A stretch of 64,000 nucleotides of DNA from 40CM-2-70-7 sp035505915 (GCA_035505915.1 DATJQI010000032.1:1-64000); one strand, 5' to 3'. Counted from the stretch's first letter, positions 6,979 to 16,608 are shown. The notes: generated by a model not told the origin, from the sequence alone. Program-made: numbers and translations.

Positions 6979-7042
6979 CTTGTGTTTCCTGCCTTTGCAG
7001 GGATATTGCGCCCCCGGAAAGGCCCCTGGGCGGGAACACGGC

Positions 7043-7071
7043 ATCTTATCGGGGCGTTCTATCAGTGTCAA
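7043..7071 (-). promoter_or_regulatory. Promoter of the six-tRNA operon
   Basis: Minus-strand TTGACA (7071-7066), exactly 17 nt, TAAGAT (7048-7043): the best promoter match in the window, as expected for stable RNA. The predicted start near 7036 leaves a leader of about 57 nt before tRNA-Ala. Confidence 0.75.
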
Positions 7072-7142
7072 GCGATGTTGGGCCTTCGGTGAACTTTCCG
7101 GGGCCTCGATGGTACTAGGCTCGACCGAGACCAAAATCCCCA

Positions 7143-8147
7143 ATGGCAAAGCACTCAAAGAAGAAGACCCAGACCCCGGCCAAGAAGGTCACCGCCAAAA
7201 AGCCGGTGACCGCCAAGGCCCCCGCTCCCCCGGCGCCTCCGGCCCCGGCCCCCAAGGCCAAGGTCGCCAAGAAGCGCGGGCGGCGCCGCGGCCTGCTCAC
7301 CGGCCTGGGCCACCACGAGCACGAGCGCGACATCCTCGACCAGTACCTCCACGAGGTCTCCAAGACCCCGCTCCTCACCCAGAAAGAGGAGATCGCACTG
7401 GCCCGGAAAGTCCGCGCCGGCGACCAGGAGGCGATGCAGGAGCTCGTCAAGCGCAACCTGCGCTTCGTCATCTCCGTGGCCAAGAAATACCAGAACCGCG
7501 GCCTTCCGCTCACCGACCTGATCGGCGAGGGGAACGTCGGGCTGCTCACCGCCGCCCGCAAGTTCGATCCGGACCAGGGCGTCAAGTTCATCTCCTACGC
7601 CGTGTGGTGGATCCGGCAGGCCATCCTCGCCTCCCTGGCCCGCCAAGGCCGGACCGTGCGCGTGCCGCTGAACCGCACCGCCGACCTGTCCCGCATCGTC
7701 CGTACCGCCGAGTACCTGCGGCAGACGCTGCGGCGGGAGCCGACCCCGGAAGAGATCGCCGACGCCACCAAGCTGTCGCTCGAGGTGGTGCAGTCCCTCG
7801 CCGCCCTGAACACGGGCGATGTACGACTCGACGCCCCGCTCGATCCCGACGGTGACCGCTCGCTCATCGAGCGCTTCATCGCCGAGGACCTGCCGGACAC
7901 CGAAGACCAGGCGATGGACCGGTTCCTCTCGGACGAAGTCGAGAACGCGCTGAACACCCTCCAGCGCCGCGACGCCAAGGTCCTGCGCCTCTACTTCGGC
8001 CTGGACGGCGGCCGCGAGCACACCCTGGAAGAGATCGGCGGCCTCCTCGGCGTCACCCGCGAGCGCGTCCGCCAGCTCCGGGACCGCGCCCTGAAACGCC
8101 TCCGGGACGGAGACGTGGGTAAGGCGTTGGGGAGCTTCGCTGCCTAG
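7143..8147 (+). CDS. rpoD: RNA polymerase sigma-70 factor, SigA/RpoD-like
   Basis: 334 aa, a short primary-type sigma without region 1.1. Residues about 63-160 hold regions 1.2-2 (LHEVSKTPLLTQKEEIALA, RNLRFVISVAKKY, DLIGEGNVGLLTAA, then FISYAVWWIRQAI for -10 melting), followed by region 3 and region 4 with the -35-reading helix (GVTRERVRQLRDRALKRLR). The first 50 residues are an unusual Lys/Pro/Ala tail. Whether it is the housekeeping sigma or a group-2 paralogue cannot be settled from one window; the consensus-like promoters here fit either. A terminator inside a GGTTAG repeat element follows the stop. Confidence 0.85.
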   Translation: MAKHSKKKTQTPAKKVTAKKPVTAKAPAPPAPPAPAPKAKVAKKRGRRRGLLTGLGHHEHERDILDQYLHEVSKTPLLTQKEEIALARKVRAGDQEAMQELVKRNLRFVISVAKKYQNRGLPLTDLIGEGNVGLLTAARKFDPDQGVKFISYAVWWIRQAILASLARQGRTVRVPLNRTADLSRIVRTAEYLRQTLRREPTPEEIADATKLSLEVVQSLAALNTGDVRLDAPLDPDGDRSLIERFIAEDLPDTEDQAMDRFLSDEVENALNTLQRRDAKVLRLYFGLDGGREHTLEEIGGLLGVTRERVRQLRDRALKRLRDGDVGKALGSFAA

Positions 8148-8315
8148 CTGTTAGTTGTTAGGCGGTTAGTCGGTTAGTGGTGGCCGGGAGAAATCCCGGC
8201 CATCGTCGTTTTACCTAACCGCCTAACCGCCTAACCGACTAACCGACTAACCGACTAACCGCCTAACCGACTAACCGCCTAACCGACTAACCGCCTAACC
8301 GACTAACAACTAGCT
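8146..8315. repeat. Mirrored word-repeat element, GGTTAG word (rpoD-mlaE)
   Basis: Left arm (8146-8180): five GTTAG-containing words. Right arm (8213-8315): eleven 8-nt units taaccgCC or taaccgAC plus end words, reverse complement of the left. The centre is a terminator hairpin. The rpoD TAG stop lies in the left end. The right arm has more than twice as many units as the left, so it has expanded on one side. Confidence 0.85.
8181..8212 (+). terminator. Terminator of rpoD in the core of a word-repeat element
   Basis: tggccggga (8181-8189), GAAA tetraloop, tcccggcca (8194-8202), then tcgtcgtttt. A 9-bp perfect stem with a stable GNRA loop and a short T run. Confidence 0.8.
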
Positions 8316-8322
8316 TCTCCGA

Positions 8323-9084
8323 GTGATCACCGCCCTGGGCCAACGCACCATCGCCGCCATCAAGGCGGTCGGGCGCCTCGGCCACTTCCTGGGGGACACG
8401 GTCCGGGCCCTCCCGGATGTCCGGATCTGGATCCCCCTGGCGCTCACCCAGATGCGCCGGGTCGGCGTGGACTCCCTGCCCGTCGCGCTCTTCATCGCCG
8501 CCTTCACCGGCATCGTCCTCGCCCTCCAGGCCTCCTACACGTTCACCGGCACCGTGCCCCTGTATTTCGTCGGGACCCTGGTCGGCAAGACGATGATGCT
8601 CGAGCTCGGCCCCGTCCTCCCCGGCCTCGCCCTCGCCGGCCGGGTGGGCGCGAGCATGGCCGCGGAGCTCGGCACGATGCGGGTCACCGAGCAGGTGGAC
8701 GCCCTCGAAACCCTGGCCTACGACCCCCAGAGCTTCCTGGTCATTCCGCGCGTCGTGGCCGGCGTCACGATGTTCCCGGTGGTCGTGGCCTTCGCCATCG
8801 CGGTGGGCATCGTGACCGGCTGGCTGACCAGCCTGGCTCTCCTGGGGCTCTCCACCCCCGAGTTCCTCAAGGGCTTGAAGCTCTTCTATGTGTTCAAGGA
8901 CGTCTGGTTCGGCCTGTTCAAGAGCGCCACCTTCGGGGGCACCATCACCCTCGTCGGGTGCATGGTGGGGCTCAACACGCGCGGTGGCGCGGAGGGCGTG
9001 GGGCGGAGCACCACCCGTGCCGTGGTCTATTCCGCCGTGCTCATCCTGGTGCTCGACGCCTTCTGGGCGATGGTCCTCCTGTGA
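8323..9084 (+). CDS. mlaE: MlaE-type ABC transporter permease
   Basis: 253 aa from a GTG. It has the MlaE/YrbE family features: a Pro-rich amphipathic start, five or six membrane helices, 'FTGIVLALQASYTF', 'ELGPVLPGLALAGRVGASMAAELGTMRVTEQVDALETLAYDP' type coupling-helix region (conserved from about residue 93), and a late helix pair. With the ATPase and MCE protein downstream it forms an inner-membrane complex that moves phospholipids between membranes. Its stop overlaps the mlaF start in a GTGA junction. Confidence 0.92.
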   Translation: MITALGQRTIAAIKAVGRLGHFLGDTVRALPDVRIWIPLALTQMRRVGVDSLPVALFIAAFTGIVLALQASYTFTGTVPLYFVGTLVGKTMMLELGPVLPGLALAGRVGASMAAELGTMRVTEQVDALETLAYDPQSFLVIPRVVAGVTMFPVVVAFAIAVGIVTGWLTSLALLGLSTPEFLKGLKLFYVFKDVWFGLFKSATFGGTITLVGCMVGLNTRGGAEGVGRSTTRAVVYSAVLILVLDAFWAMVLL

Positions 9085-9806
9085 TCGAGTTCAAGGGGGT
9101 CCGGAAGGCGTTCGGGGAGCAGGTCGTGCTGGACGACCTGTCGCTCACGGTGCGGGACCGCGAGACCATGGTGGTCATCGGATACTCGGGGACGGGCAAG
9201 AGCGTGCTCCTGAAGCACGTGGTCGGGCTGTTGCAGCCGGATGCGGGGCAAGTCATTGTTGACGGGCAGTCGGTCCCGGACCTGGAGCGCGACGGCCTGG
9301 CGGCGCTGCGGGAGCAGATCGGCTACGTGTTCCAGTTCGCCGCGCTCTTCGATTCGATGACGGTGGCCGACAACGTGGCCCTGGGACTCCGGCGGCGGGA
9401 GATGTCCGAGGACGAGATCGGCCAGCGGGTGGCCGAGGCGCTCGCCCTGGTGGACCTGACGGGAACGGACGACCGGATGCCGGCCGAGCTGTCGGGGGGG
9501 ATGCGGAAGCGGGTGGGGATCGCGCGGGCCATCGCCCTCCGGCCGCGCTACATCCTCTATGACGAGCCGACCACCGGCCTCGATCCGGTCACCTCGGCCG
9601 TGATCGACCAGCTGATGGTGCGGACCCGGGAGCACCTGGGCGTGACCGGCATCGTGGTCACCCACGACATGCGCAGCGCCTACACGGTGGGGGACCGGAT
9701 CGCCATGTTGTACGAGGGCCGGATCCGTCAGGTGGGAACGGTCGCCGAGGTCCAGGCGACCCAGGACCCGCTGGTGCGACAGTTCATCGAAGGGAATCCT
9801 TCGTGA
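9081..9806 (+). CDS. mlaF: MlaF-type ABC transporter ATP-binding protein
   Basis: 241 aa from a GTG that overlaps the mlaE stop. Walker A is GYSGTGKS, the Q loop is in YVFQFAALFDSMT, the signature is LSGGMRKRVGIARA, Walker B is YILYDEPTTGLDP and the switch His is in VVTHDM. The 'FAALFDSMTV' and 'SGGMRKRV' forms are typical of the MlaF branch. It powers lipid transfer by the complex made with the genes on either side. Its stop overlaps the mlaD start. Confidence 0.93.
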   Translation: MIEFKGVRKAFGEQVVLDDLSLTVRDRETMVVIGYSGTGKSVLLKHVVGLLQPDAGQVIVDGQSVPDLERDGLAALREQIGYVFQFAALFDSMTVADNVALGLRRREMSEDEIGQRVAEALALVDLTGTDDRMPAELSGGMRKRVGIARAIALRPRYILYDEPTTGLDPVTSAVIDQLMVRTREHLGVTGIVVTHDMRSAYTVGDRIAMLYEGRIRQVGTVAEVQATQDPLVRQFIEGNPS

Positions 9807-10810
9807 AACGGGAGAACGAGTTCGCCGTCGGACTCGCGGTGATCGCCGCGTTGACGCTCGTGGTGGGCGGCGCGCTGTGGCTCTCGGGGGCGCACCTGGG
9901 CAGGACCGAAGCCGTCTACACCGCCCGCTTCCGCACCGTCGGCGGCCTCGGCGTCGGGAACCCCGTGGTGCTCCGCGGCGTGCGGATCGGCCGGGTGGAG
10001 GCGATCCGGCTCGCCTCCGGCAACTGGGTGGAGGCCGACCTCAAGGTCTACACCGGCGTCTCCCTGCCGTCCCGCCCCGCGGCCATCGCGGCCTCGGCCT
10101 CGCTCTTCGGGGAGTGGGCCGTGACGCTGACCTCCCAGGACCAGCTGCCGGACGACCCCAACGTGCGCGCCGCCATCGCGGAGGCCGCCACCGGTGGCGG
10201 CGCCAAGTGGCCGGGGACCACGCTGCCCGACATCGGCCAGCTGACCGCGCAGGCGTCCCGCATCGCCACCGACATCGGGACCGTCGCCAACCGCATCCAG
10301 ACCGCGTTCGATTCGAACGCCGTCAACGAGCTGCGGCGGTCGATCCGCGACTTCGGCCAGATCGCCGACCGTCTGGTGAAAGTGACCGACGAGCAGGCCA
10401 CCGTCGTGGGCAACGTCGGCCGCAACTTGCAGAACGGCTCGCAGGCCCTGTCGGACGCCGCCTCCCGGCTGCAGACCACGATGGGCCGGGTGGACAGCGC
10501 CACCAGCGCGGGGCAGATCTCGTCGATCCTGAACAACACCACGGCCGCCAGCCAGGACATCCGGACCACCTCGGCCGACCTGCGCGACCTGGCGGAAGCG
10601 GCGCACCGGAACCAGGAGAGCCTGGTGCGGGTCCTGGTGTCCGCGGATACGGTGATGTCCCGGATCGCGAACCGGACCGGCACACTGGGCCTGCTCGTGG
10701 CGGATTCGTCGCTCTACAAGGAGACGACGTTCACGATGATCCAGCTCCGGCAGCTCCTGGCCGACATCCAGGCCAATCCGCGCAAGTACTTCACGTTCAG
10801 CGTTTTCTAG
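9803..10810 (+). CDS. mlaD: MlaD-type MCE-domain protein
   Basis: 335 aa from a GTG. One membrane helix (about 9-29) anchors the protein; the MCE domain follows (about 36-112, with 'GGLGVGNPVVLRGVRIGRVEAI'-type motif split by variation). The long remainder is helical and rich in Ala, Asn and Ser, likely a coiled-coil tube that spans the periplasm as in longer MCE proteins. It ends in FTFSVF. Other mla genes (mlaC, mlaB) are not nearby, so the periplasmic path may rely on this long helical part. Confidence 0.88.
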   Translation: MKRENEFAVGLAVIAALTLVVGGALWLSGAHLGRTEAVYTARFRTVGGLGVGNPVVLRGVRIGRVEAIRLASGNWVEADLKVYTGVSLPSRPAAIAASASLFGEWAVTLTSQDQLPDDPNVRAAIAEAATGGGAKWPGTTLPDIGQLTAQASRIATDIGTVANRIQTAFDSNAVNELRRSIRDFGQIADRLVKVTDEQATVVGNVGRNLQNGSQALSDAASRLQTTMGRVDSATSAGQISSILNNTTAASQDIRTTSADLRDLAEAAHRNQESLVRVLVSADTVMSRIANRTGTLGLLVADSSLYKETTFTMIQLRQLLADIQANPRKYFTFSVF

Positions 10811-10819
10811 GGAGAGCGG

Positions 10820-11284
10820 ATGGCCCGGCAGCAGAAGAAGGCCGTGCGGGAGACCAGCGCCGGCGGGGTGGTGTTCCGGCGCGCAGGCGGGGTCACCCGG
10901 TACCTCCTCATCCGCGACTCCTACAAGAACTGGGGCTTCCCCAAGGGTCACTTGAAAACGGCGGAGCCGCCGGCCGACGCGGCGCGCCGGGAAGTGGAAG
11001 AAGAAACCGGGCTCACGGACCTGGTGCTGCACGGCCCCATCCGGGTGATCGACTGGTACTTCCGGTTCAAGGGCAAGACCATCCACAAGTACTGTCACTT
11101 CTTCCTCTTCGAGTCGCGCGACGGCGAACCCAAGCCCCAGCTCGAGGAGGGCATCACCGCCTGCCACTGGCACGCGCTCGACGACGCCGTGTCGACCATC
11201 TCGTACGACAACGCCCGCGGCGTGCTCCGGCGCGGCGCCGAGATGGTCCGCGCCCTTCAGGAGGTGCCGGAGCCCGGGCCGTGA
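10820..11284 (+). CDS. Nudix hydrolase
   Basis: 154 aa. The Nudix box is perfect, residues 43-65, with Gly43, Glu49, the REVEEETGL end and the catalytic Glu pair. The 'SAGGVVFRR' start and 'NWGFPKGHL' resemble diadenosine tetraphosphate or NTP-cleaving Nudix proteins of the MutT/Ap4A type. It starts 9 nt after mlaD with a GGGAGAG ribosome site and its stop overlaps the next gene (GTGA), so it is in the mla operon. Exact substrate unknown. Confidence 0.88.
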   Translation: MARQQKKAVRETSAGGVVFRRAGGVTRYLLIRDSYKNWGFPKGHLKTAEPPADAARREVEEETGLTDLVLHGPIRVIDWYFRFKGKTIHKYCHFFLFESRDGEPKPQLEEGITACHWHALDDAVSTISYDNARGVLRRGAEMVRALQEVPEPGP

Positions 11285-12066
11285 TTGCCGTCGTCCCCAT
11301 CTACCACCCCCGCGCGGACGCGAGGCGGGCGGTGCGGCGGGGATATCCGAACGGCCACTCGGCGGGGCGGGGTGGGGGGGTCCGGGTCTGCCGCGGAGCC
11401 GAGCAGGTCCGGCGGTATCTGCTGCAGCGTCTGGTGGATGCGGTGGTGCTGGACGTGAAGTCCGCCCCCGCGGATGTCTTCGAGCTTCCCGGCCGTTTTC
11501 CCCGGATCCCGTTCTACGCGCTGTCGGCCTTCCGTCCCGAAGACGGCCCGGTGCTCGAGCGCTGCCGCGCGGCCGGGTTCGCCGGCGTCTTGATCGAGGG
11601 AGTCGACAACGCGGTGCTGGGGGAGTGGATCGCCGCCCGGACCGCGGACGCGGCCCGGCGTCAGGCGCTCGCCGAGGCACCGCGGCTCCTCCGGCTCGCC
11701 GAGCCGCTGCAGCGGAGCGCCTGGGCCGAAGTGCTCCGGCGTGTGGGGCGGCCCACCACCACCGCCCAGGTGGCCCAGGCCCTCGGCGTGACGCGGGAGT
11801 ACCTGTCGCGGCAGTTCGGGGCCGGCGGCGCGCCGAACCTCAAACGGGTGATCGATCTGGCGCGGGTGGCCTGGGCCGCCGACCTGCTGTCCAACCCCGG
11901 GTATCCCGTGGGCGTGGTGGCGCGGGTGCTGGGGTACGCGTCGTCGGCCCACCTGGCCGCCGCGGCCCGGCGGGTGGCGGGTGTTCCGGCCTCGGAGCTC
12001 GGGGCGCTGGGCGCGCGGGGCGTCCTGGCCCGCTTCGCCCGGGGCCGGACCCGGTCGCGCGAATAG
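11281..12066 (+). CDS. Regulator with receiver-like N-terminus and AraC-type helix-turn-helix
   Basis: 261 aa from a GTG overlapping the Nudix stop. The first 130 residues look like a degenerate receiver domain (VDAVVLDVKSAP around the phosphorylation site, PFYALSAF, AAGFAGVLIEG), and the C-terminal third has an AraC-like pair of helix-turn-helices: TTAQVAQALGVTREYLSRQFG, cut here to its pattern, then VGVVARVLGYASSAHLAAAARRVAG. The Gly/Arg-rich stretch at residues 20-35 is odd. It may act on the mla operon or on atpA downstream; that is a guess. Confidence 0.65.
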   Translation: MIAVVPIYHPRADARRAVRRGYPNGHSAGRGGGVRVCRGAEQVRRYLLQRLVDAVVLDVKSAPADVFELPGRFPRIPFYALSAFRPEDGPVLERCRAAGFAGVLIEGVDNAVLGEWIAARTADAARRQALAEAPRLLRLAEPLQRSAWAEVLRRVGRPTTTAQVAQALGVTREYLSRQFGAGGAPNLKRVIDLARVAWAADLLSNPGYPVGVVARVLGYASSAHLAAAARRVAGVPASELGALGARGVLARFARGRTRSRE

Positions 12067-12120
12067 CCGGCCGCCTCTAGGTTTTGGCCCTCCCGCGGCC
12101 GCTTGCCGAGGGTCCCTTTC

Positions 12121-12138
12121 TTGTGATATTTTTCACAA
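12121..12138. promoter_or_regulatory. CRP/FNR-superfamily-like palindrome upstream of atpA
   Basis: ttgtgatattttTCACAA: TTGTGA, six A/T bases, TCACAA, a perfect match to TGTGA-N6-TCACA, 18 nt before the atpA ATG. It stands out as AT-rich in GC-rich DNA. The site is close enough to the start to overlap the promoter or the ribosome-binding region. Which regulator binds is unknown. Confidence 0.55.
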
Positions 12139-12156
12139 TCTCTCACACGACGGCTT

Positions 12157-13697
<1,541 letters not shown>

Positions 13698-13698
<1 letters not shown>

Positions 13699-14576
13699 TG
13701 GCTCAGGCCCGGGAGCTGCGCCGCCGCATCAAGTCGGTCCAGAGCACGCGGCAGATCACGCGGACGATGGAGATGGTGGCCACGTCCAAGCTGAAGCGCG
13801 CCCAGGACCGGGTGGTGGCGGCGCGGCCCTACGCCACGGCGCTGGCCGACGTGATCGGGGACCTCTACGCTCCGGACCTGGCCGAGCAGTTCCCGCTCTT
13901 GCGGCAGCCGGGGCCCGAGGGGGTCCGGCGGGTGGCGCTCATCGGGGTCACCGCGAACCGCGGTCTCTGCGGCGCCTTCAACACCAACCTGATCCGGGAG
14001 ACCCGCCGCCGCCTGGCGGATCTCGAGGGCCAGGGCGCGCAGGTGGACCTGCACCTCGTGGGCCGGAAGGGCGCGGCGTTCTTCCGCTTCACCAAGCGCG
14101 CCGTGGCGTCGCAGCGCACCGACATCGGGGAGCGGCCCACCGCCGACCACGCGCAGGAAGTGATCGCGCCCCTGCTCGAGCAGTTCGCGGCCGGGAAGCT
14201 GGACGCGGTGGAGATCGTCTTCGCGAAGTTCAACAGCGCCATCTCCACACCCGCGACGACGATGCGGATCCTCCCCATCGCGCCGCCCGCCGCGAAGGCC
14301 GCGGGCGTGCCCAAGGCGGACTACCTCCTGAAGCCTTCGGCGGCCGCGATTCTGGAAGAGCTGCTGCCGCTGTACGTCCGGAACCAGGTCTACCGGGCGC
14401 TGGTCGAAACCGCCGCGGGCTTCTACGGCTCGCAGCGCACCGCGATGAAGAACGCGACCGACAACGCCGGCGACATGCTGGACATTCTCCGGCGGACCTA
14501 CAACCGGGCGCGGCAGGGACAGATCACGCAGGAGCTGGCGGAGATTGTGGGCGGAGCGGAAGCGCTGAACGGATAG
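13698..14576 (+). CDS. atpG: F1Fo ATP synthase subunit gamma
   Basis: 292 aa, normal length. The N-terminal helix (RRRIKSVQSTRQITRTMEMVATSKLKRAQ pattern; conserved from residue 9) and the C-terminal helix ('ATDNAGDMLDILRRTYNRARQ', ITQELAEIVGGAEAL) are the two halves of the rotor shaft. It overlaps the atpA stop by one base. Its TAG stop begins a GGTGTCG word-repeat element that separates it from atpD. Confidence 0.95.
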
Positions 14577-14675
14577 GTGTCGGGTGCCAGGTGTCGGGTT
14601 TCAGGCCTTTCGAACCCGACTCCTCACGGCAGACCCGACACCCGACACCCGACACCTGACACCTGATACCTGAGA
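14574..14675. repeat. Mirrored word-repeat element, GGTGTCG word (atpG-atpD)
   Basis: Left arm 14574-14605 has GGTGTCGGGT twice; right arm 14630-14675 has six copies of acccgac/acctgac-type 7-nt units, its complement. The core (14606-14629) contains gaacccgactcctcacgg. The atpG stop TAG is the first three bases. Confidence 0.75.
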
Positions 14676-14681
14676 CTCTCA

Positions 14682-16130
14682 ATGGCGACGAAGACCAAGG
14701 CAGCTCCGAAGAAGCCCGCCGGGGATACGGCGCAGAACGTCGGGCGGGTCGTGCAGGTCATCGGCCCGGTGCTCGACGTCGAGTTCGAGCCCCAGCACAT
14801 CCCCGAGCTGTACAACGCGGTGGTCGTGGAGCACGCCGGCGGCAAACTGGTGGCCGAAGTGCAGCAGCACATCGGGCGGAACCAGGCGCGCGCGGTCGCG
14901 ATGAGCTCCACGGACGGCGTGGTCCGCGGGATGCCGGTGATCGACACCGGCAGCCCCATCACGGTGCCGGTGGGCAAGGCGGCCCTTGGCCGGATCCTCA
15001 ACGTGCTGGGCGACCCCGTGGACGAGGGGCCCGCCATTCCCGCCTCCGCCGAGCGGTGGCCCATCCACCGGGAGACCCCGAAGTTCGTGGATCTCGAGCC
15101 CAAGACCGAGATCTTCGAGACCGGCATCAAGGTCGTGGACCTGATCGCCCCCTTCGTGAAGGGCGGCAAGATTGGGCTCTTCGGCGGCGCCGGCGTGGGC
15201 AAGACCGTCATCATCCAGGAGCTCATCCACAACGTGGCGCTGGGCCACGGTGGCCGTTCCGTGTTCTGCGGCGTGGGGGAGCGGACCCGCGAAGGGAACG
15301 ACCTCTATCTGGAAATGAAGGAGTCCGGCGTCATCGACTCCTGCTCCCTCATCTACGGGCAGATGAACGAGCCGCCCGGCGCCCGGCTCCGCGTGGGCCT
15401 CTCGGGCCTCACCGTGGCCGAGTACTTCCGGGACGTCGAAGGCCAGGACGTGCTGGTGTTCATCGACAACATCTTCCGCTTCACCCAGGCCGGGTCCGAG
15501 GTGTCGGCGCTCCTCGGCCGGATGCCGTCGGCGGTGGGGTACCAGCCCACGCTGGCCACCGAGATGGGGGCCCTGCAGGAGCGGATCACGTCGACCAAGA
15601 AGGGCTCGATCACGTCGGTGCAGGCGATCTACGTGCCCGCCGACGACCTGACCGACCCCGCGCCCGCCACGGCGTTCTCGCACCTGGACGCCACGGTCGT
15701 GCTCTCGCGGCAGATCGTCGAGCTCGGCATCTACCCCGCGGTGGACCCGCTCGCCTCGAGCTCGCGGATCCTGGACGCCCAGTACCTGGGCGACCGGCAC
15801 TACAAGGTGGCCACGGAAGTCCAGCGCATCCTCCAGCGCTACAAGGATCTGCAGGACATCATCGCGATCCTCGGAATGGACGAGCTCTCCGAAGAGGACA
15901 AGACCCTGGTGGCGCGCGCCCGGCGGGTCCAGCGCTTTCTGTCCCAGCCGTTCTTCGTGGCGTCCCAGTTCACGGGACTCGAGGGCAAGTACGTGAAGCT
16001 CGAGGACACCGTGGCGTCGTTCGAGCGCGTGGTCTCGGGCGAGTTCGACCATCTGCCCGAGCAGGCGTTCTACATGCAGGGCGGCATCGACGACGTGGTG
16101 GCCCAGTCCAAGAAGATGGCGGGCGCCTGA
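14682..16130 (+). CDS. atpD: F1Fo ATP synthase subunit beta
   Basis: 482 aa. Walker A GGAGVGKT is at 168-175, the catalytic Glu region is GERTREGNDLY, and the DELSEED motif is present as DELSEED at the bottom of the C-terminal domain (GMDELSEEDKTLV). The first about 18 residues (Lys/Ala/Pro-rich) extend beyond the usual start. This is the catalytic subunit of F1. Its stop overlaps the atpC ATG (TGATG). Confidence 0.97.
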   Translation: MATKTKAAPKKPAGDTAQNVGRVVQVIGPVLDVEFEPQHIPELYNAVVVEHAGGKLVAEVQQHIGRNQARAVAMSSTDGVVRGMPVIDTGSPITVPVGKAALGRILNVLGDPVDEGPAIPASAERWPIHRETPKFVDLEPKTEIFETGIKVVDLIAPFVKGGKIGLFGGAGVGKTVIIQELIHNVALGHGGRSVFCGVGERTREGNDLYLEMKESGVIDSCSLIYGQMNEPPGARLRVGLSGLTVAEYFRDVEGQDVLVFIDNIFRFTQAGSEVSALLGRMPSAVGYQPTLATEMGALQERITSTKKGSITSVQAIYVPADDLTDPAPATAFSHLDATVVLSRQIVELGIYPAVDPLASSSRILDAQYLGDRHYKVATEVQRILQRYKDLQDIIAILGMDELSEEDKTLVARARRVQRFLSQPFFVASQFTGLEGKYVKLEDTVASFERVVSGEFDHLPEQAFYMQGGIDDVVAQSKKMAGA

Positions 16131-16378
16131 TGCGGGTCGTGGTGATCTCTCCGGAACAGTCGGTCTTCGACGGCGACGCCGATCAAGTCGTGGCGCCCGC
16201 CTTCGACGGCGAGGTGGGCATTCTCCCCCGGCACGCGCCGTTCATGACGCTGCTCGGGAACGGCGTGCTGGCCGTGAAACAGGGCGCCACCACCAGCCGG
16301 TTCCAGGTGAGTGGCGGATTCCTGCAGGTCCTTCAGGATACGGTCAGGGTGGTGGCGGGGGAGGCCCGAACCGCCTGA
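16130..16378 (+). CDS. atpC: F1Fo ATP synthase subunit epsilon, short form
   Basis: 82 aa, only the N-terminal beta-sandwich domain (VVISPEQSVFDGDADQVVAPAFDGEVGILP...HAPFMTLL pattern, conserved in parts). The C-terminal helical hairpin found in most bacteria, which can inhibit ATP hydrolysis, is missing. Short epsilons of this kind are known in some phyla. Start ATG overlaps the atpD stop. A GGTTAG repeat element lies 40 nt downstream. Confidence 0.9.
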   Translation: MRVVVISPEQSVFDGDADQVVAPAFDGEVGILPRHAPFMTLLGNGVLAVKQGATTSRFQVSGGFLQVLQDTVRVVAGEARTA

Positions 16379-16418
16379 TCCAGGGAACTCGCACGGTGGA
16401 TTCGTGTATCCCCATTCG

Positions 16419-16499
16419 CTAGTCGGTTAGTTGTTAGTCGGTTAGACGGTTAGGGCTCCTCCTCGCTGGGGTTCCTAACCGTCTAACCGACTAACTACC
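16419..16499. repeat. Mirrored word-repeat element, GGTTAG word (after atpC)
   Basis: Left arm 16419-16453, core 16454-16474, right arm 16475-16499. The inner 21 nt of the arms (left 16433-16453) are perfectly complementary, with the linker order TC then AC conserved on both sides. Unlike the other two GGTTAG elements the core is not a good terminator. Confidence 0.85.
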
Positions 16500-16507
16500 T
16501 GCGTCTG

Positions 16508-16536
16508 TTGATTTTCCCCCAGTGACTTCCTACCGT
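16508..16536 (+). promoter_or_regulatory. Possible promoter of the small barrel gene
   Basis: TTGATT (16508-16513), 17 nt, TACCGT (16531-16536). The start would be near 16543, giving a 66-nt leader with a good GGAGGG ribosome site, so this gene would not be leaderless. Confidence 0.4.
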
Positions 16537-16608
16537 TGGGCGGGGTTAGACCCCTGACGGGTCCGGACCATCCGGTCTCGCGGCGATTCACCAGTGCGGA
16601 GGGCACTC

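Noticed and set aside
8213..8315. CRISPR-like array of regular repeats
   Set aside because: Units are 8 nt and directly adjacent with no unique spacers, and the same word recurs inverted on the left. No cas gene is present.
8146..8315. Telomere-like GGTTAG repeats
   Set aside because: The hexamer matches a eukaryotic telomere word by chance; spacing is 8 nt with variable linkers, it is internal, and it is mirrored around a terminator.
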